Assembly (NCBI RefSeq): GCF_014250675.1
Contig: NZ_JACHTG010000005.1
Span: 84,174 to 148,173, forward strand
DNA length: 64,000 nt
Source of the DNA: Cetobacterium sp. 8H
GTDB lineage: Bacteria; Fusobacteriota; Fusobacteriia; Fusobacteriales; Fusobacteriaceae
Direction of reading: 5' to 3'
The translations under genes and the position numbers were made by a program. The notes beneath the pieces were generated by a model that saw only the letters and a program-made list of their open reading frames with translations, was not told where the DNA came from and made no database searches. Positions 1 to 7,708 of this stretch are shown one piece after another; the first letter of the stretch is position 1; each line of letters opens with the position of its first letter.

Positions 1-2
1 AG

Positions 3-146
3 AGTGAAGTGGAAGATGCTTTAGAGAATGGAGTTATTGCTTTTGAAAATAAAAATTTAGAAACTGAAGAAGAGATCTATACTTATGTTGAATTTGAAAT
101 TATAAGTGGGAAAAAGCTTAAGATACAAGATATATTTGAAATGTAA
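3..146 (+). CDS. C-terminal end of an unrecognised protein (5' truncated by window edge)
   Basis: An open frame enters the window in phase from base 3 and ends at TAA 144-146, giving about 47 residues that finish with KIQDIFEM. The fragment is acidic (many Glu, Asp) with a short alternating beta-like pattern (YTYVEFEI). It is too short to assign a family. A hairpin terminator follows directly and supports this being a real gene end. Confidence 0.55.
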   Translation, partial: SEVEDALENGVIAFENKNLETEEEIYTYVEFEIISGKKLKIQDIFEM

Positions 147-154
147 TAAATAAT

Positions 155-192
155 AAAAAATAGAGGGATTCAGATGGAGCCCTCTATTTTTT
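155..192. terminator. Bidirectional intrinsic terminator
   Basis: The arms AAAAAATAGAGGG (155-167) and CCCTCTATTTTTT (180-192) are perfectly complementary around a 12-nt loop. Both strands carry a T-run, and the element lies between two convergent genes. Confidence 0.85.
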
Positions 193-198
193 ATACTA

Positions 199-840
199 TT
201 ATAAATTATTTAATATAATTTTAAATTTTCCATTAGGTTCTTCTATATATTTAAAATCAGGATTCAACTCTTTAATAAAATTTTCAATCCAAGAGTTTCT
301 TAATAAGTAGAAAATACTCACATCAACACCCTCTTTTTCCCAAATTTCTTTATGAACACAAGTTTGTCTTTCCCAAGAAACCAAGTTATCTTCAGAAATA
401 GAGATAATATTTACTCTATCACAAGGCATTCCATCTAAAATATAGTTATTCATAACTGTATAGATGTCAGAAGCCGACATATATTGTTTTTTTTCTTTTT
501 CAATTTTAGCGGCAACGATACCTTGATCTTCAAAAACTTTTTTTAAATTATCTATAGAATTAGGATTATTTTCTAGAAAAAATTTAATCCATGCAGCCAT
601 TCTTCCTTCTGAAGATTGTATTCTATTTTGTAACCAACCATGAATATTGTTTAAATCAATAATCTCTTCTAGGTTTTTATTTTCAAGTTTTTCTCCATAT
701 TTGCTATTAATTTTATCCTTAATAGTGCTAATATCTAGCCCACTTGTTATAGCCAATTCAATAATCTTCTCTTCTAACTCTTCAAACCATAGAATTTTAT
801 TAAAAAGCCAGTAATGTATCTTTCCTAAATATAAACTCAT
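199..840 (-). CDS. Conserved hypothetical protein in a small redox operon
   Basis: The 213-residue soluble protein has no signal peptide or membrane segment, and I do not recognise the family. Its N-terminal half is helical and charged; the C-terminal half contains an isolated Cys pair region (MPCDRVN, RQTCVHKEIW) without a clear metal motif. The start is supported by GGAG about 8 nt upstream. It is the last gene of a minus-strand trio, 18 bp after a DUF1858 CxxC protein and a sulfite-reductase-like protein, so a role connected with anaerobic redox or nitrogen-oxide chemistry is an inference from context only. Confidence 0.7.
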   Translation of the reverse strand: MSLYLGKIHYWLFNKILWFEELEEKIIELAITSGLDISTIKDKINSKYGEKLENKNLEEIIDLNNIHGWLQNRIQSSEGRMAAWIKFFLENNPNSIDNLKKVFEDQGIVAAKIEKEKKQYMSASDIYTVMNNYILDGMPCDRVNIISISEDNLVSWERQTCVHKEIWEKEGVDVSIFYLLRNSWIENFIKELNPDFKYIEEPNGKFKIILNNL

Positions 841-858
841 AAAAATCTCCTCTACAAA

Positions 859-1044
859 TTATTTTGCATTTAACTTTTCTAAAACTACATTTAAATCCAG
901 TCCGTGAATTTCACAAGCCTGCTCTAATCTTTCCATTTGTGCTGAAGGACATCCGATACATCCCATTCCAAATCCCATAAGTATTTCAACAGCTTTTGGA
1001 TTTGTTTTTATTATATCTGCTATTATTGTGTCTTTAGTTATCAT
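859..1044 (-). CDS. DUF1858 / hybrid-cluster-associated redox disulfide protein
   Basis: This 61-residue protein matches the small DUF1858 family (hybrid-cluster protein-associated redox disulfide domain). It begins ITKDTIIADI, has the NPKAVEILM helix, and carries a CIGC dithiol at residues 29-32 at the start of a helix. Family members are thought to act as small thiol/disulfide carriers in anaerobes; the substrate is unknown. The start codon overlaps the stop of the upstream sulfite-reductase-like gene by 4 nt (ATGA), which indicates translational coupling. An AAAGGAG site precedes the start. Assignment to the family is strong; the electron-carrier role is inferred. Confidence 0.85.
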   Translation of the reverse strand: MITKDTIIADIIKTNPKAVEILMGFGMGCIGCPSAQMERLEQACEIHGLDLNVVLEKLNAK

Positions 1045-1730
1045 TTTTTTATCTCCTTTAAATTTAATTTTATTAATTCTAAAATATCTTTTCTAAATAA
1101 ATCTATACCAATTCTATCAATAAAATGACCTAGTTTTTCACCTAACTGACCATTTTCATTATAATATTCTAATATTGTTTCTACAAAAATATAAGCTTCA
1201 TCTTCAGAGATTCCTTCAATCAAAATGTCAGCACTACGTGGATTAAATCCTGAGCTTCCACCAACTGTAATGAAAAATTTACCCTCAATATCAACGATTA
1301 CTGCAATATCTTTAGAGTAAGCTCCTGTACATGCATTTTTACATCCAACTACAGCTATCTTTGTTCTACAAGGGAGTTCCATTCCATGAAAGTTATTACT
1401 AATTTTCATTCCTAAACCTATTGTAGGGTATTTAGATCTTTTACAAAAGTTTGCAGGACATATCTCTACATTTTTTATAGAATTTTGAATTCTAACTGCA
1501 GGCTTCATCTTTAAATCATTCCAAACATTCTCTAAGTCTTCCTCTTTTAAATTGATTATTAAAATTCGTTGTCCTGAGGTTATTTTTAAAATACCATTAT
1601 ATTTTTTAGCAACCTCAGCTATTTTTATCAGTGTATCAGGTGCTACGAATCCGCCAGGAATATGCGGGGTTATTCCATAAGTTCTTTGTCCATTTTTAAT
1701 TTTTTGTAAGTTTCCACTATGATTTCCCAT
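1041..1730 (-). CDS. Nitrite/sulfite reductase-like single-domain siroheme/[4Fe-4S] protein
   Basis: The 229-residue protein corresponds to one half of an assimilatory nitrite/sulfite reductase. It has a ferredoxin-like half-domain (about residues 15-75, with the GGFVAPDTL region), then a siroheme/Fe-S domain with cysteines C91, C96, C130 and C134 in CX4C and CX3C arrangement (GCKNACTGAY), the expected cluster and siroheme ligands. Full-length enzymes have duplicated domains of about 500 residues, so this is the short, anaerobe-type form. It heads an operon with the CxxC DUF1858 protein. The nearest ribosome-binding elements are AAGGAAGGAG and GGTGAT upstream of ATG 1730. Substrate (sulfite, nitrite or other) cannot be read from sequence. 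Confidence 0.8.
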   Translation of the reverse strand: MGNHSGNLQKIKNGQRTYGITPHIPGGFVAPDTLIKIAEVAKKYNGILKITSGQRILIINLKEEDLENVWNDLKMKPAVRIQNSIKNVEICPANFCKRSKYPTIGLGMKISNNFHGMELPCRTKIAVVGCKNACTGAYSKDIAVIVDIEGKFFITVGGSSGFNPRSADILIEGISEDEAYIFVETILEYYNENGQLGEKLGHFIDRIGIDLFRKDILELIKLNLKEIKK

Positions 1731-1787
1731 TAATATATCACCACTCCTTCCTTATACTATATAATATACTTTTTTTTAAAAAAACTC

Positions 1788-1803
1788 TGTAACATATGTT
1801 ACA
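1788..1803. promoter_or_regulatory. 16-bp perfect palindrome, probable CRP/FNR-family operator
   Basis: TGTAACATATGTTACA is a perfect palindrome 58 bp upstream of the siroheme-protein gene and upstream of AT-rich -10-like sequence on the minus strand (around 1755-1770). The architecture (TGTnAC and GTnACA half-sites) resembles CRP/FNR-superfamily sites such as those of HcpR or FNR-like regulators. The regulator itself is not in the window. Confidence 0.6.
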
Positions 1804-1946
1804 TTTATCAAAATATTATTTAAATAATATTAATACTATAATAGTATATTCAATCAAAATAAATTATTCCTTGTAAATTCACAATTGACAATATGTATAT
1901 AATTAAGGTATCATTTAGAAAACACTATATGAGGAGGAATTTAGCA

Positions 1947-2318
1947 ATGAAATTTGTTTTTAACCATTTTAATATCAATGTTTTAAATCTTGAGAAAAGT
2001 ATAAAATTTTATCAGGAAGCTTTAGGTCTTAAAGAAGTAAGAAGAAAAGAAGCTGAGGATGGGAGCTTTATTCTTGTCTATATGGGAGATAGTGAAACAG
2101 GTTTCACTATAGAGCTTACATGGCTAAGAGATAGAGAAGAAGCTTATGATTTAGGAGATGAAGAGTTTCATTTAGCCTTTGTAACGGATGACTATGAATC
2201 TGCTCATAAAAAGCATTCTGAGATGGGATGTATTTGCTATGAAAATCCAGCAATGGGAATTTATTTTATAAATGACCCAGATGGATACTGGTTAGAAGTT
2301 ATTCCGCCTAGAAAATAA
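1947..2318 (+). CDS. gloA: Lactoylglutathione lyase / glyoxalase I (VOC superfamily)
   Basis: The 123-residue protein has the two βαβββ modules of glyoxalase I. The usual four metal ligands are visible as H7 (FNHFNINV), E56 (TIELTW), H75 (EEFHLAF) and E117 (WLEVIPP). It would detoxify methylglyoxal hemithioacetals in the cytosol. The reading frame extends upstream to 1893, but ATG 1947 is preferred because GAGGAGG lies 9 nt before it and the glyoxalase fold begins exactly there. It is monocistronic, followed by a strong bidirectional terminator. Other VOC enzymes are possible, but the spacing of ligands and the NDPDGYWLEVI motif favour GloA. Confidence 0.85.
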   Translation: MKFVFNHFNINVLNLEKSIKFYQEALGLKEVRRKEAEDGSFILVYMGDSETGFTIELTWLRDREEAYDLGDEEFHLAFVTDDYESAHKKHSEMGCICYENPAMGIYFINDPDGYWLEVIPPRK

Positions 2319-2343
2319 GCGAATAGCATAGGACAAATATATT

Positions 2344-2380
2344 AGAGGAAGTGATACTATAAGTACCACTTCCTCTTTTT
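2344..2380. terminator. Bidirectional intrinsic terminator
   Basis: Arms AGAGGAAGTG (2344-2353) and CACTTCCTCT (2367-2376) are perfect, with a 13-nt loop and TTTTT after. It separates convergent genes ending at 2318 and 2390. Confidence 0.88.
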
Positions 2381-2389
2381 ATTTAACAA

Positions 2390-3109
2390 TTATAGTAATG
2401 AAGAGTTTGTTTTTTTTATAGAAATTCCTTTAACTTTAAATTTTTCTATTCTCTCTTTAAACTCTTCAGTTATAAAGAAATTATCATCAAAGTGCATAGG
2501 AACCATTATTTTAGGATGAACTTTATTTGCAAAGTACTCTCCACCTAAAAAACAAAATTCTTCTAATCTTGGGTCAATTGGAAAAAGTGCAAGATCAATA
2601 TCTTGATGTTCACTTATTTTATCAACAATCCCTTGGAAATGTTCTCTCATAGATTGTTCCTCTTCTTTTGTATCATCTTTCCAATACCACCAATTCAAAT
2701 CTCCAGCATGAAAAACTTTAATTCCATCAACTTTAATTAAAAAAGAAACTCCAATATCTGTAGAATCATATGTTGTAAGACTAATTCCATCAAGCTCTAA
2801 TGTTTCGTCTTTATCTAGTATATAGTAATTATTTTGTTTATTTTCAGTGGATATATCACTACTTAAAATATAAGTTATAGAAGAATTTATATTTTTCCAT
2901 TTAAAAATTTCTTTATTAAAATGATCATGATGATTATGTGATGAGAAAACTATTATTTTTTTATCAGTTTGTAAAATTTTATCCTCTAAAGATATCTCAT
3001 CACTTTTTTCTTTAAGAGGCATTTTAAAATAATCAAATATCATAAAATACTTTTCAGTTTCTAAAGCAAAACAACTATGATAGATATAATATAATTCAAT
3101 TTTTTTCAT
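2390..3109 (-). CDS. Metallo-beta-lactamase-fold hydrolase
   Basis: The 239-residue cytosolic protein has the MBL metal-binding signature HNHHDH (H58, H60, D62, H63), a further HAGDLNWW motif near residue 135 and a late MHFDD motif supplying the final His. This pattern is typical of UlaG/YtnP-like MBL-fold hydrolases, which act on small phosphorylated or lactone substrates or on nucleic acids. It lacks the long insertions of RNase J or glyoxalase II. The start has an AAGGTGG site. It stands alone between a terminator and the recombinase gene 22 bp upstream on the same strand, which may be cotranscribed. Substrate unknown. Confidence 0.75.
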   Translation of the reverse strand: MKKIELYYIYHSCFALETEKYFMIFDYFKMPLKEKSDEISLEDKILQTDKKIIVFSSHNHHDHFNKEIFKWKNINSSITYILSSDISTENKQNNYYILDKDETLELDGISLTTYDSTDIGVSFLIKVDGIKVFHAGDLNWWYWKDDTKEEEQSMREHFQGIVDKISEHQDIDLALFPIDPRLEEFCFLGGEYFANKVHPKIMVPMHFDDNFFITEEFKERIEKFKVKGISIKKTNSSLL

Positions 3110-3130
3110 ATATAACCACCTTTTTTTATT

Positions 3131-3673
3131 TTAAAATCCTATTCTCTGTTTTTTTCTATATATATCTACTTTTTCTTTATTAATTTGTATATATCTTTGA
3201 GTTATAGATACACTAGAATGATTTAAAAGCTGTTGAACAAACATTATATCCTTAGTTTCATTATAAGCTAATGTGGCAAACGACTTTCTAAAGCTATGAG
3301 TACTTATAAATCTATTATCAATATTTTCATAGTCACAAGCCATAGATATTTGATACTGAACTTTTCTGACAAATGCTTTTATTCCCTTTTCTGTATTAGA
3401 AAATATAAAGTCATCATCTCTAGTTTTATTTTTAAATAAGTATTCAACCAACTCCATATTTATTTTAGTTATCTGAGCTTTTTTAGTTTTCTTTTCAATA
3501 ATTTCTAGTTTTCCAAATTGGATATCAGAAAATTTCAACTTAGCAATATCTTGAATTCTAAGTCCTGTATTTAATTCTATTAAAAGAGCATTTCTTACAT
3601 CTTGCTTTATTTTTTTTGAAGTTAATATTTTTTGAATTTCTTCTTCTGAAATTGCTTTAGTCATTTTCCCCAT
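3131..3673 (-). CDS. Single-domain tyrosine recombinase (phage integrase family)
   Basis: About 180 residues comprise only the catalytic domain. The catalytic set is complete: Arg in TGLRIQDIAKL, Lys in the KKTKKA hairpin, HSFRKSF (HxxR), His in LLNHSSVSITQRY and the nucleophilic Tyr in RYIQI. It lacks the N-terminal SAM-like DNA-binding domain, as in small fimbrial or invertase-type recombinases. Possible starts are GTG 3682, ATG 3673 or ATG 3664; ATG 3673 is chosen for its spacing from GGGTGAT. An extended -10 (TGG TATAAT, 3690-3695) sits just upstream, and a repeated half-site overlaps its promoter, so the enzyme may repress itself. No phage or transposon cargo is adjacent. Confidence 0.85.
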   Translation of the reverse strand: MGKMTKAISEEEIQKILTSKKIKQDVRNALLIELNTGLRIQDIAKLKFSDIQFGKLEIIEKKTKKAQITKINMELVEYLFKNKTRDDDFIFSNTEKGIKAFVRKVQYQISMACDYENIDNRFISTHSFRKSFATLAYNETKDIMFVQQLLNHSSVSITQRYIQINKEKVDIYRKKQRIGF

Positions 3674-3702
3674 ATTTATCACCCACTAAATTATACCAAA
3701 AT

Positions 3703-3815
3703 ATCTCGCATTTTAATATCGTTTTTTTCGTTATTTAATCAAAAAATAATACGTGTGAGATTAAGTCTAATAGAATCAATAAAATAAATCTCGCATTTTA
3801 AAGAAAATACGAGAT
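3703..3815. repeat. dif-like 28-bp palindrome plus a half-site, next to the tyrosine recombinase
   Basis: The sequence at 3788-3815 has an 11-bp arm ATCTCGCATTT, a 6-bp centre TAAAGA and an 11-bp arm AAATACGAGAT, which are inverted with one mismatch. This 11+6+11 layout is that of Xer/dif recombination sites. A direct copy of the arm, ATCTCGCATTTTAA, lies at 3703-3716 just upstream of the recombinase -10. The remainder of the 349-bp gap 3683-4031 is very AT-rich, with no ORF or other feature apart from the promoter and ribosome binding site of the following acetyltransferase gene. Function as a recombination or operator site is inferred from layout. Confidence 0.5.
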
Positions 3816-4031
3816 CTAATTAAAGTAATAATAAATTTGTATTTGAATTTTAACTTCAATTTTAACATGGTATTATTTAGTTGTTTTTGTTTTTCAAACA
3901 TTTTAATTAATTGAATTATGAACATTTAATAATAAAAATTATTTTAAATAATTTTTTGAATTGATTTTTATAATAAAATAGAGTATATACAAATACTAAC
4001 ATTAAAATATATATAAAAGGAGAATGATCAT

Positions 4032-4559
4032 ATGTTTAAAGGAAAAAAAGTAAAACTTAGAGCGTATCAATTAGATGAAGTGAGAAAAGTTTTAGATCTT
4101 CTAGAAGAGGATGATTTAAGAGAAACTTTAGCCGGAGATATAATATTTCCAATCTCTTTTGAGGCTGAAAAAGATTTTATAGAAAAATCTACTATTCCAA
4201 ATGGAGAACTTTTTAACTTTGCCATAGAATCTCTTGAAACTAAAGAATATATTGGTGGTTGTGGTATAAACAGTTTGGATAGAAAAAATAGTAAAGTTGT
4301 AATAGGAATATGGTTAGGAAAAAAATATCAGGGAAAAGGATATGGCTCTGATGCATTAAGAGTCCTTTGTAATTTTATATTTCAAGAGATGAATATTCAT
4401 AAAATAAAATTACAATATTTTGAATTTAATGAAGCTGGAAAAAAATGCTATGAAGCTATTGGATTTAAAGAAGAGGGAAGAAATCGAAAAGACCTGTATA
4501 GACATGGTAGATACTATGATACAGTGGCTATGGGCCTTTTCAAAGAAGAATTGCGTTAA
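4032..4559 (+). CDS. GNAT-family N-acetyltransferase (RimJ/RimL type)
   Basis: The 175-residue protein has a GNAT fold with the acetyl-CoA-binding loop at IWLGKKYQGKGYGSDALRVL (Q/RxxGxG motif, about residues 97-116) and the terminal NEAGKKCYEAIGFKEEGRNR segment typical of the RimJ/RimL/SpeG group. Such enzymes acetylate ribosomal protein N-termini, polyamines or small amines in the cytosol; the substrate cannot be inferred here. AAAGGAG precedes ATG 4032. It appears to be transcribed alone. Confidence 0.85.
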   Translation: MFKGKKVKLRAYQLDEVRKVLDLLEEDDLRETLAGDIIFPISFEAEKDFIEKSTIPNGELFNFAIESLETKEYIGGCGINSLDRKNSKVVIGIWLGKKYQGKGYGSDALRVLCNFIFQEMNIHKIKLQYFEFNEAGKKCYEAIGFKEEGRNRKDLYRHGRYYDTVAMGLFKEELR

Positions 4560-4669
4560 ATTATAACACACCTCAAAAATAAGCTAGTAAAATTGTAGTA
4601 TAAAGTGTATAATAATAGAAATTATGTGTTTTATTTTATTAGAACAACAACTTTGCTTGGAGGAACAAA

Positions 4670-6613
4670 TTGAAATTATATTTCAGAAAATTATTTACTA
4701 TTTTTTTTATATTACTTTTTTACACGGCGACTTTTTGTAATAATGATGTTTTTTATTTAGGAATACAGGATTATCCTGAAACAGAGTTTAAACTCGATAA
4801 TCAATCACTTAACGATATAATTCGAGAATTATTTGAAAAAGAACTTAAACTAAATATTAAAGAAGTTAAGGGAACTTGGAGAGAATCTCACAAAAAATTA
4901 GAAAAGGGTGAAATTAATTTTCTTGGATTGGTTACAAAAAATAATATTAGAAAAACAAATATTCTTTTATCAAAACCTATTTTTAGTGAAAACTTATATA
5001 TTTCATCAGATAAAAAAAAATTAGAATCTATATTTGATTTAATCAATCAAGATATATATGCATACAAAGAAGATGAACTTCCTATAAAACTTTTAAAAGA
5101 GTATTTAGAAAAAAATAAAATTAGCGCAAATATAATCCAAGTTGAAGATATAGACAACTATAGAAATTATTTTTACTTAGATTCGGAATTAACTGCTGTA
5201 AGATCACAGAATAGACTTTTAGTATCTTTTTTAGGTCCAGTTTGTATAGGAGTAAATAAAGATTTTGCATATCTATTGCCTCAAATTAATAAAGCTTTGA
5301 ATAAAAAATATGGAGCTATCATATCCAACTATTTTAAAAAGTTACCTTTATATTATCAAAGAAAACGTTTTGAAAATAAATTAACATTTGAAGAAAAGGA
5401 ATGGTTAGAAAAAAGAAAGTATATCACTACATCTCTTGAAGACGATATTGCCCTAAGCATATACATTAAAGACGATGACACATTTATTGGAATCTTACCT
5501 GCGTATATAGATAAACTTTCTAAAATAATGGGTATTCCAATAAAAAATATTCCAGCTGCTAATAAAGATTGGATGCATGTTTTGTCAAAATTTAATAAAA
5601 ATGAAATCGACTTTTTAACTTTATCAACAACAGATGAAAGAAAAACAAATTATATTTTCTCTGAACCTATTGATTATATTCCTATGCATCTTATGAATCA
5701 TGTTAATAGTAATAACTATCTTCTTGGGGTTCTTAAAAATGGAAAATCTGAAGAGATTGCAAAAGATTATTTTTCTGAAGATGATATTAGATTATATGAT
5801 TCCACTAGTTCTTTATTTGAAGCTTTTAAATCTAAAAAAATAGGTTACATAATCACTCCATATTCAATCTATGATAAACGATGCCATGAAGAACACAAAG
5901 ATATCAAAATTAAAGATATACAAATTAACTTTGCTTTTTCTGAAGATAATAAAATTCTTAAAAACATTTTCAATAAAGCTATAAGTGTAATAGGAGATAT
6001 TGACAGGAATGATATTAAAGCTTTTCAGGTACTTGAAAAAGAAGGGCACCTTATCTTAATCAGAAAAAATGAGGAAAAAAAGAAAAACCTACTATATACT
6101 ACCGCAATAATTGTTGGGCTTCTTCTTGTTAAAATATTTATGCAACGAAAATTAAACATAGCTTTGAAATATGATCAATTAACTAATCTACAAAACAGAT
6201 ATTTATTTAATGAAATGTGCAAAAAGAAATCGTTTTATAAAGGAACTGTTGTTGTTATGGATTTAGATAATTTCAAAAAAGCCAATGATAATTTTGGCCA
6301 TAATACTGGAGATATTATTTTAACTGAAGTTGGAAATATACTTCTAAAAACTTTTGCTAAAACAGATAGTTTTAGAATATCTGGAGATGAATTTTATATA
6401 TTTTATACTGGGAATAACTTTGATGAAAAACTTAGTAGACTAATATTTTTAGGTAAAAACTCAAAAATTTTAATGGAATATAATATTAGTTTCAGTTTAG
6501 GATATTATGTAAAAGATGAAACAGAAACCCTTGAATCTGCTTTTGATAAAGCTGATAAAGCTATGTATGAGGCTAAAAAGAATAACGGATTTACATATTT
6601 TAGAAGAGCTTAG
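4670..6613 (+). CDS. Membrane diguanylate cyclase with two periplasmic solute-binding-protein domains
   Basis: The 647-residue protein starts at TTG 4670 with TTGGAGG just upstream. Residues 1-23 form a signal anchor. Two consecutive family-3 solute-binding (HisJ/Bvg-type) domains follow, about 25-225 and 245-465, each with its own substrate-cleft-like strand order; the second begins after the TFEEKEWLEKRKYI linker typical of multi-domain sensors. One transmembrane helix lies at about 475-495 and a GGDEF domain at about 505-647. The signature is SGDEF (571-575), with Ser in the first position; the remaining catalytic residues and the upstream DLDNFKKANDNFGH motif are intact, so activity is plausible. 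No HAMP, PAS or EAL domain. It would couple an extracytoplasmic ligand to c-di-GMP synthesis. Confidence 0.88.
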   Translation: MKLYFRKLFTIFFILLFYTATFCNNDVFYLGIQDYPETEFKLDNQSLNDIIRELFEKELKLNIKEVKGTWRESHKKLEKGEINFLGLVTKNNIRKTNILLSKPIFSENLYISSDKKKLESIFDLINQDIYAYKEDELPIKLLKEYLEKNKISANIIQVEDIDNYRNYFYLDSELTAVRSQNRLLVSFLGPVCIGVNKDFAYLLPQINKALNKKYGAIISNYFKKLPLYYQRKRFENKLTFEEKEWLEKRKYITTSLEDDIALSIYIKDDDTFIGILPAYIDKLSKIMGIPIKNIPAANKDWMHVLSKFNKNEIDFLTLSTTDERKTNYIFSEPIDYIPMHLMNHVNSNNYLLGVLKNGKSEEIAKDYFSEDDIRLYDSTSSLFEAFKSKKIGYIITPYSIYDKRCHEEHKDIKIKDIQINFAFSEDNKILKNIFNKAISVIGDIDRNDIKAFQVLEKEGHLILIRKNEEKKKNLLYTTAIIVGLLLVKIFMQRKLNIALKYDQLTNLQNRYLFNEMCKKKSFYKGTVVVMDLDNFKKANDNFGHNTGDIILTEVGNILLKTFAKTDSFRISGDEFYIFYTGNNFDEKLSRLIFLGKNSKILMEYNISFSLGYYVKDETETLESAFDKADKAMYEAKKNNGFTYFRRA

Positions 6614-7553
6614 GCTCTTCTTTTATTTGATTAAATACAATAATTATAATTTTAATAAAAATGATTGTTATGAAAACTGTAGATAAAATTGTTGCACCAA
6701 CTCCTAACTTATACCAAAATATTCCTCTATTTAAATCAATAGCTCCTATATATTTAGAATATTTTAATACAGCTGTTGATCCTATTGCTAATGGAAAAGT
6801 AAATGAAGCATAAACAGGTGTAAATTTAAGTCTTATAATTTTGAACATTGATATATAAATTAAAGCTGTCATAAAAATTCCTAATGGAAATAAAAAGTTA
6901 ATAACTGCTGGATTTGGATTTGGAAACGCTACAAGGTATCCTGCTAAACAAAGATTAGGTGGTGCTGCCATTATAGCAAAAGTTGGCAATCTTGCATCAT
7001 CAATCTTTTCAATAAAAATAATTCTATACAGCATAATTGGTAGCATTACTACATAAAAACCCAAACCAATATAACAAATTATTTGAGCTAACTCTGGCAT
7101 TCCCATAAATTTTGAATTTACAGAAGCTACAACTATCCCAATAGGTGGAACAAACCAACTTGGAACCATATGCTCTATATTCCAAGCATTAAATCTATGA
7201 TAAATAAAAGAAATTGCAAAAATCGTATGCAAAAGTATACAAAATATCCATAAACTTTTACCTAAACTAGGCGAAAATTCATATAATACAGTTGAAAAAT
7301 TCAATAATGCCATATCTAAAGTTGGAATAAAGCTTCCTAAGGTTGGATGCTTTAACTCTTCTTTAAAAATATTAAAATGTAATATATTTTTAATAATAAT
7401 AGGAATTAATAACATAAGAGATATAAAATTTGCTATATATAAAGCTCTTGAATCAAAAATAAATGCAATCGCACCACCAATTCCAGATACTCCTAAAGCT
7501 AATCCTGTAAGAGCAACAGGTAAGTATTTAAAATAATTTTTCAAATTTTTCAT
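6600..7553 (-). CDS. TDT-family transporter (TehA / SLAC1-like)
   Basis: The 317-residue integral membrane protein has about ten hydrophobic helices and the conserved motifs of the tellurite-resistance/dicarboxylate transporter (TDT) family: VPSWFVPPIGI near residue 130, MAAPPNLCLAGY near 195 and the GIGGAIAFIF start. Plant SLAC1 and bacterial TehA homologues are anion channels. The frame is open to 7598, but ATG 7553 is chosen because AAAAAGGGG precedes it and hydrophobic helix 1 starts soon after. It is divergent from the flavoprotein gene at 7709. The transported ion (dicarboxylate, tellurite, sulfite or other anion) cannot be determined. Confidence 0.82.
   Translation of the reverse strand: MKNLKNYFKYLPVALTGLALGVSGIGGAIAFIFDSRALYIANFISLMLLIPIIIKNILHFNIFKEELKHPTLGSFIPTLDMALLNFSTVLYEFSPSLGKSLWIFCILLHTIFAISFIYHRFNAWNIEHMVPSWFVPPIGIVVASVNSKFMGMPELAQIICYIGLGFYVVMLPIMLYRIIFIEKIDDARLPTFAIMAAPPNLCLAGYLVAFPNPNPAVINFLFPLGIFMTALIYISMFKIIRLKFTPVYASFTFPLAIGSTAVLKYSKYIGAIDLNRGIFWYKLGVGATILSTVFITIIFIKIIIIVFNQIKEEPKLF
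6602..6625. terminator. Bidirectional terminator embedded in the overlapping 3' ends of two convergent genes
   Basis: The arms AGAAGAGC (6602-6609) and GCTCTTCT (6614-6621) flank the loop TTAG, which contains the stop codon of the plus-strand cyclase gene (TAG 6611-6613). The minus-strand transporter stops at 6600, so the hairpin also encodes its last residues. A T-run follows on the plus strand. Confidence 0.75.
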
Positions 7554-7639
7554 TTTATTTACCCCTTTTTTATTTTTTATTCTAATTAAGTGTAACATTC
7601 AGCTTAAAAAAAGTAAATAAAAATACTTTTAAAATAAAG

Positions 7640-7668
7640 TTGACTCTCGGGTCAAAAAGTGATATAAC
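7640..7668 (+). promoter_or_regulatory. Sigma70-type promoter with a dyad over the -35
   Basis: TTGACT (7640-7645), a 17-bp spacer and TATAAC (7663-7668) form a good promoter for the gene at 7709. The inverted repeat TTGAC...GTCAA (7640-7655) overlaps the -35 and could be a repressor or activator site. Confidence 0.6.
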
Positions 7669-7708
7669 TAAGAATATAAAAATATTTAAGAAAAAGGATG
7701 TGTTTTAA

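Noticed and set aside
1893..1946. Longer N-terminus of the glyoxalase frame starting at 1893
   Set aside because: The GAGGAGG site is 9 nt before ATG 1947 and the glyoxalase fold starts there.
5864..6049. Minus-strand 61-codon frame within the diguanylate cyclase gene
   Set aside because: It is antisense to a well-supported gene, has no ribosome site and no recognisable domain.
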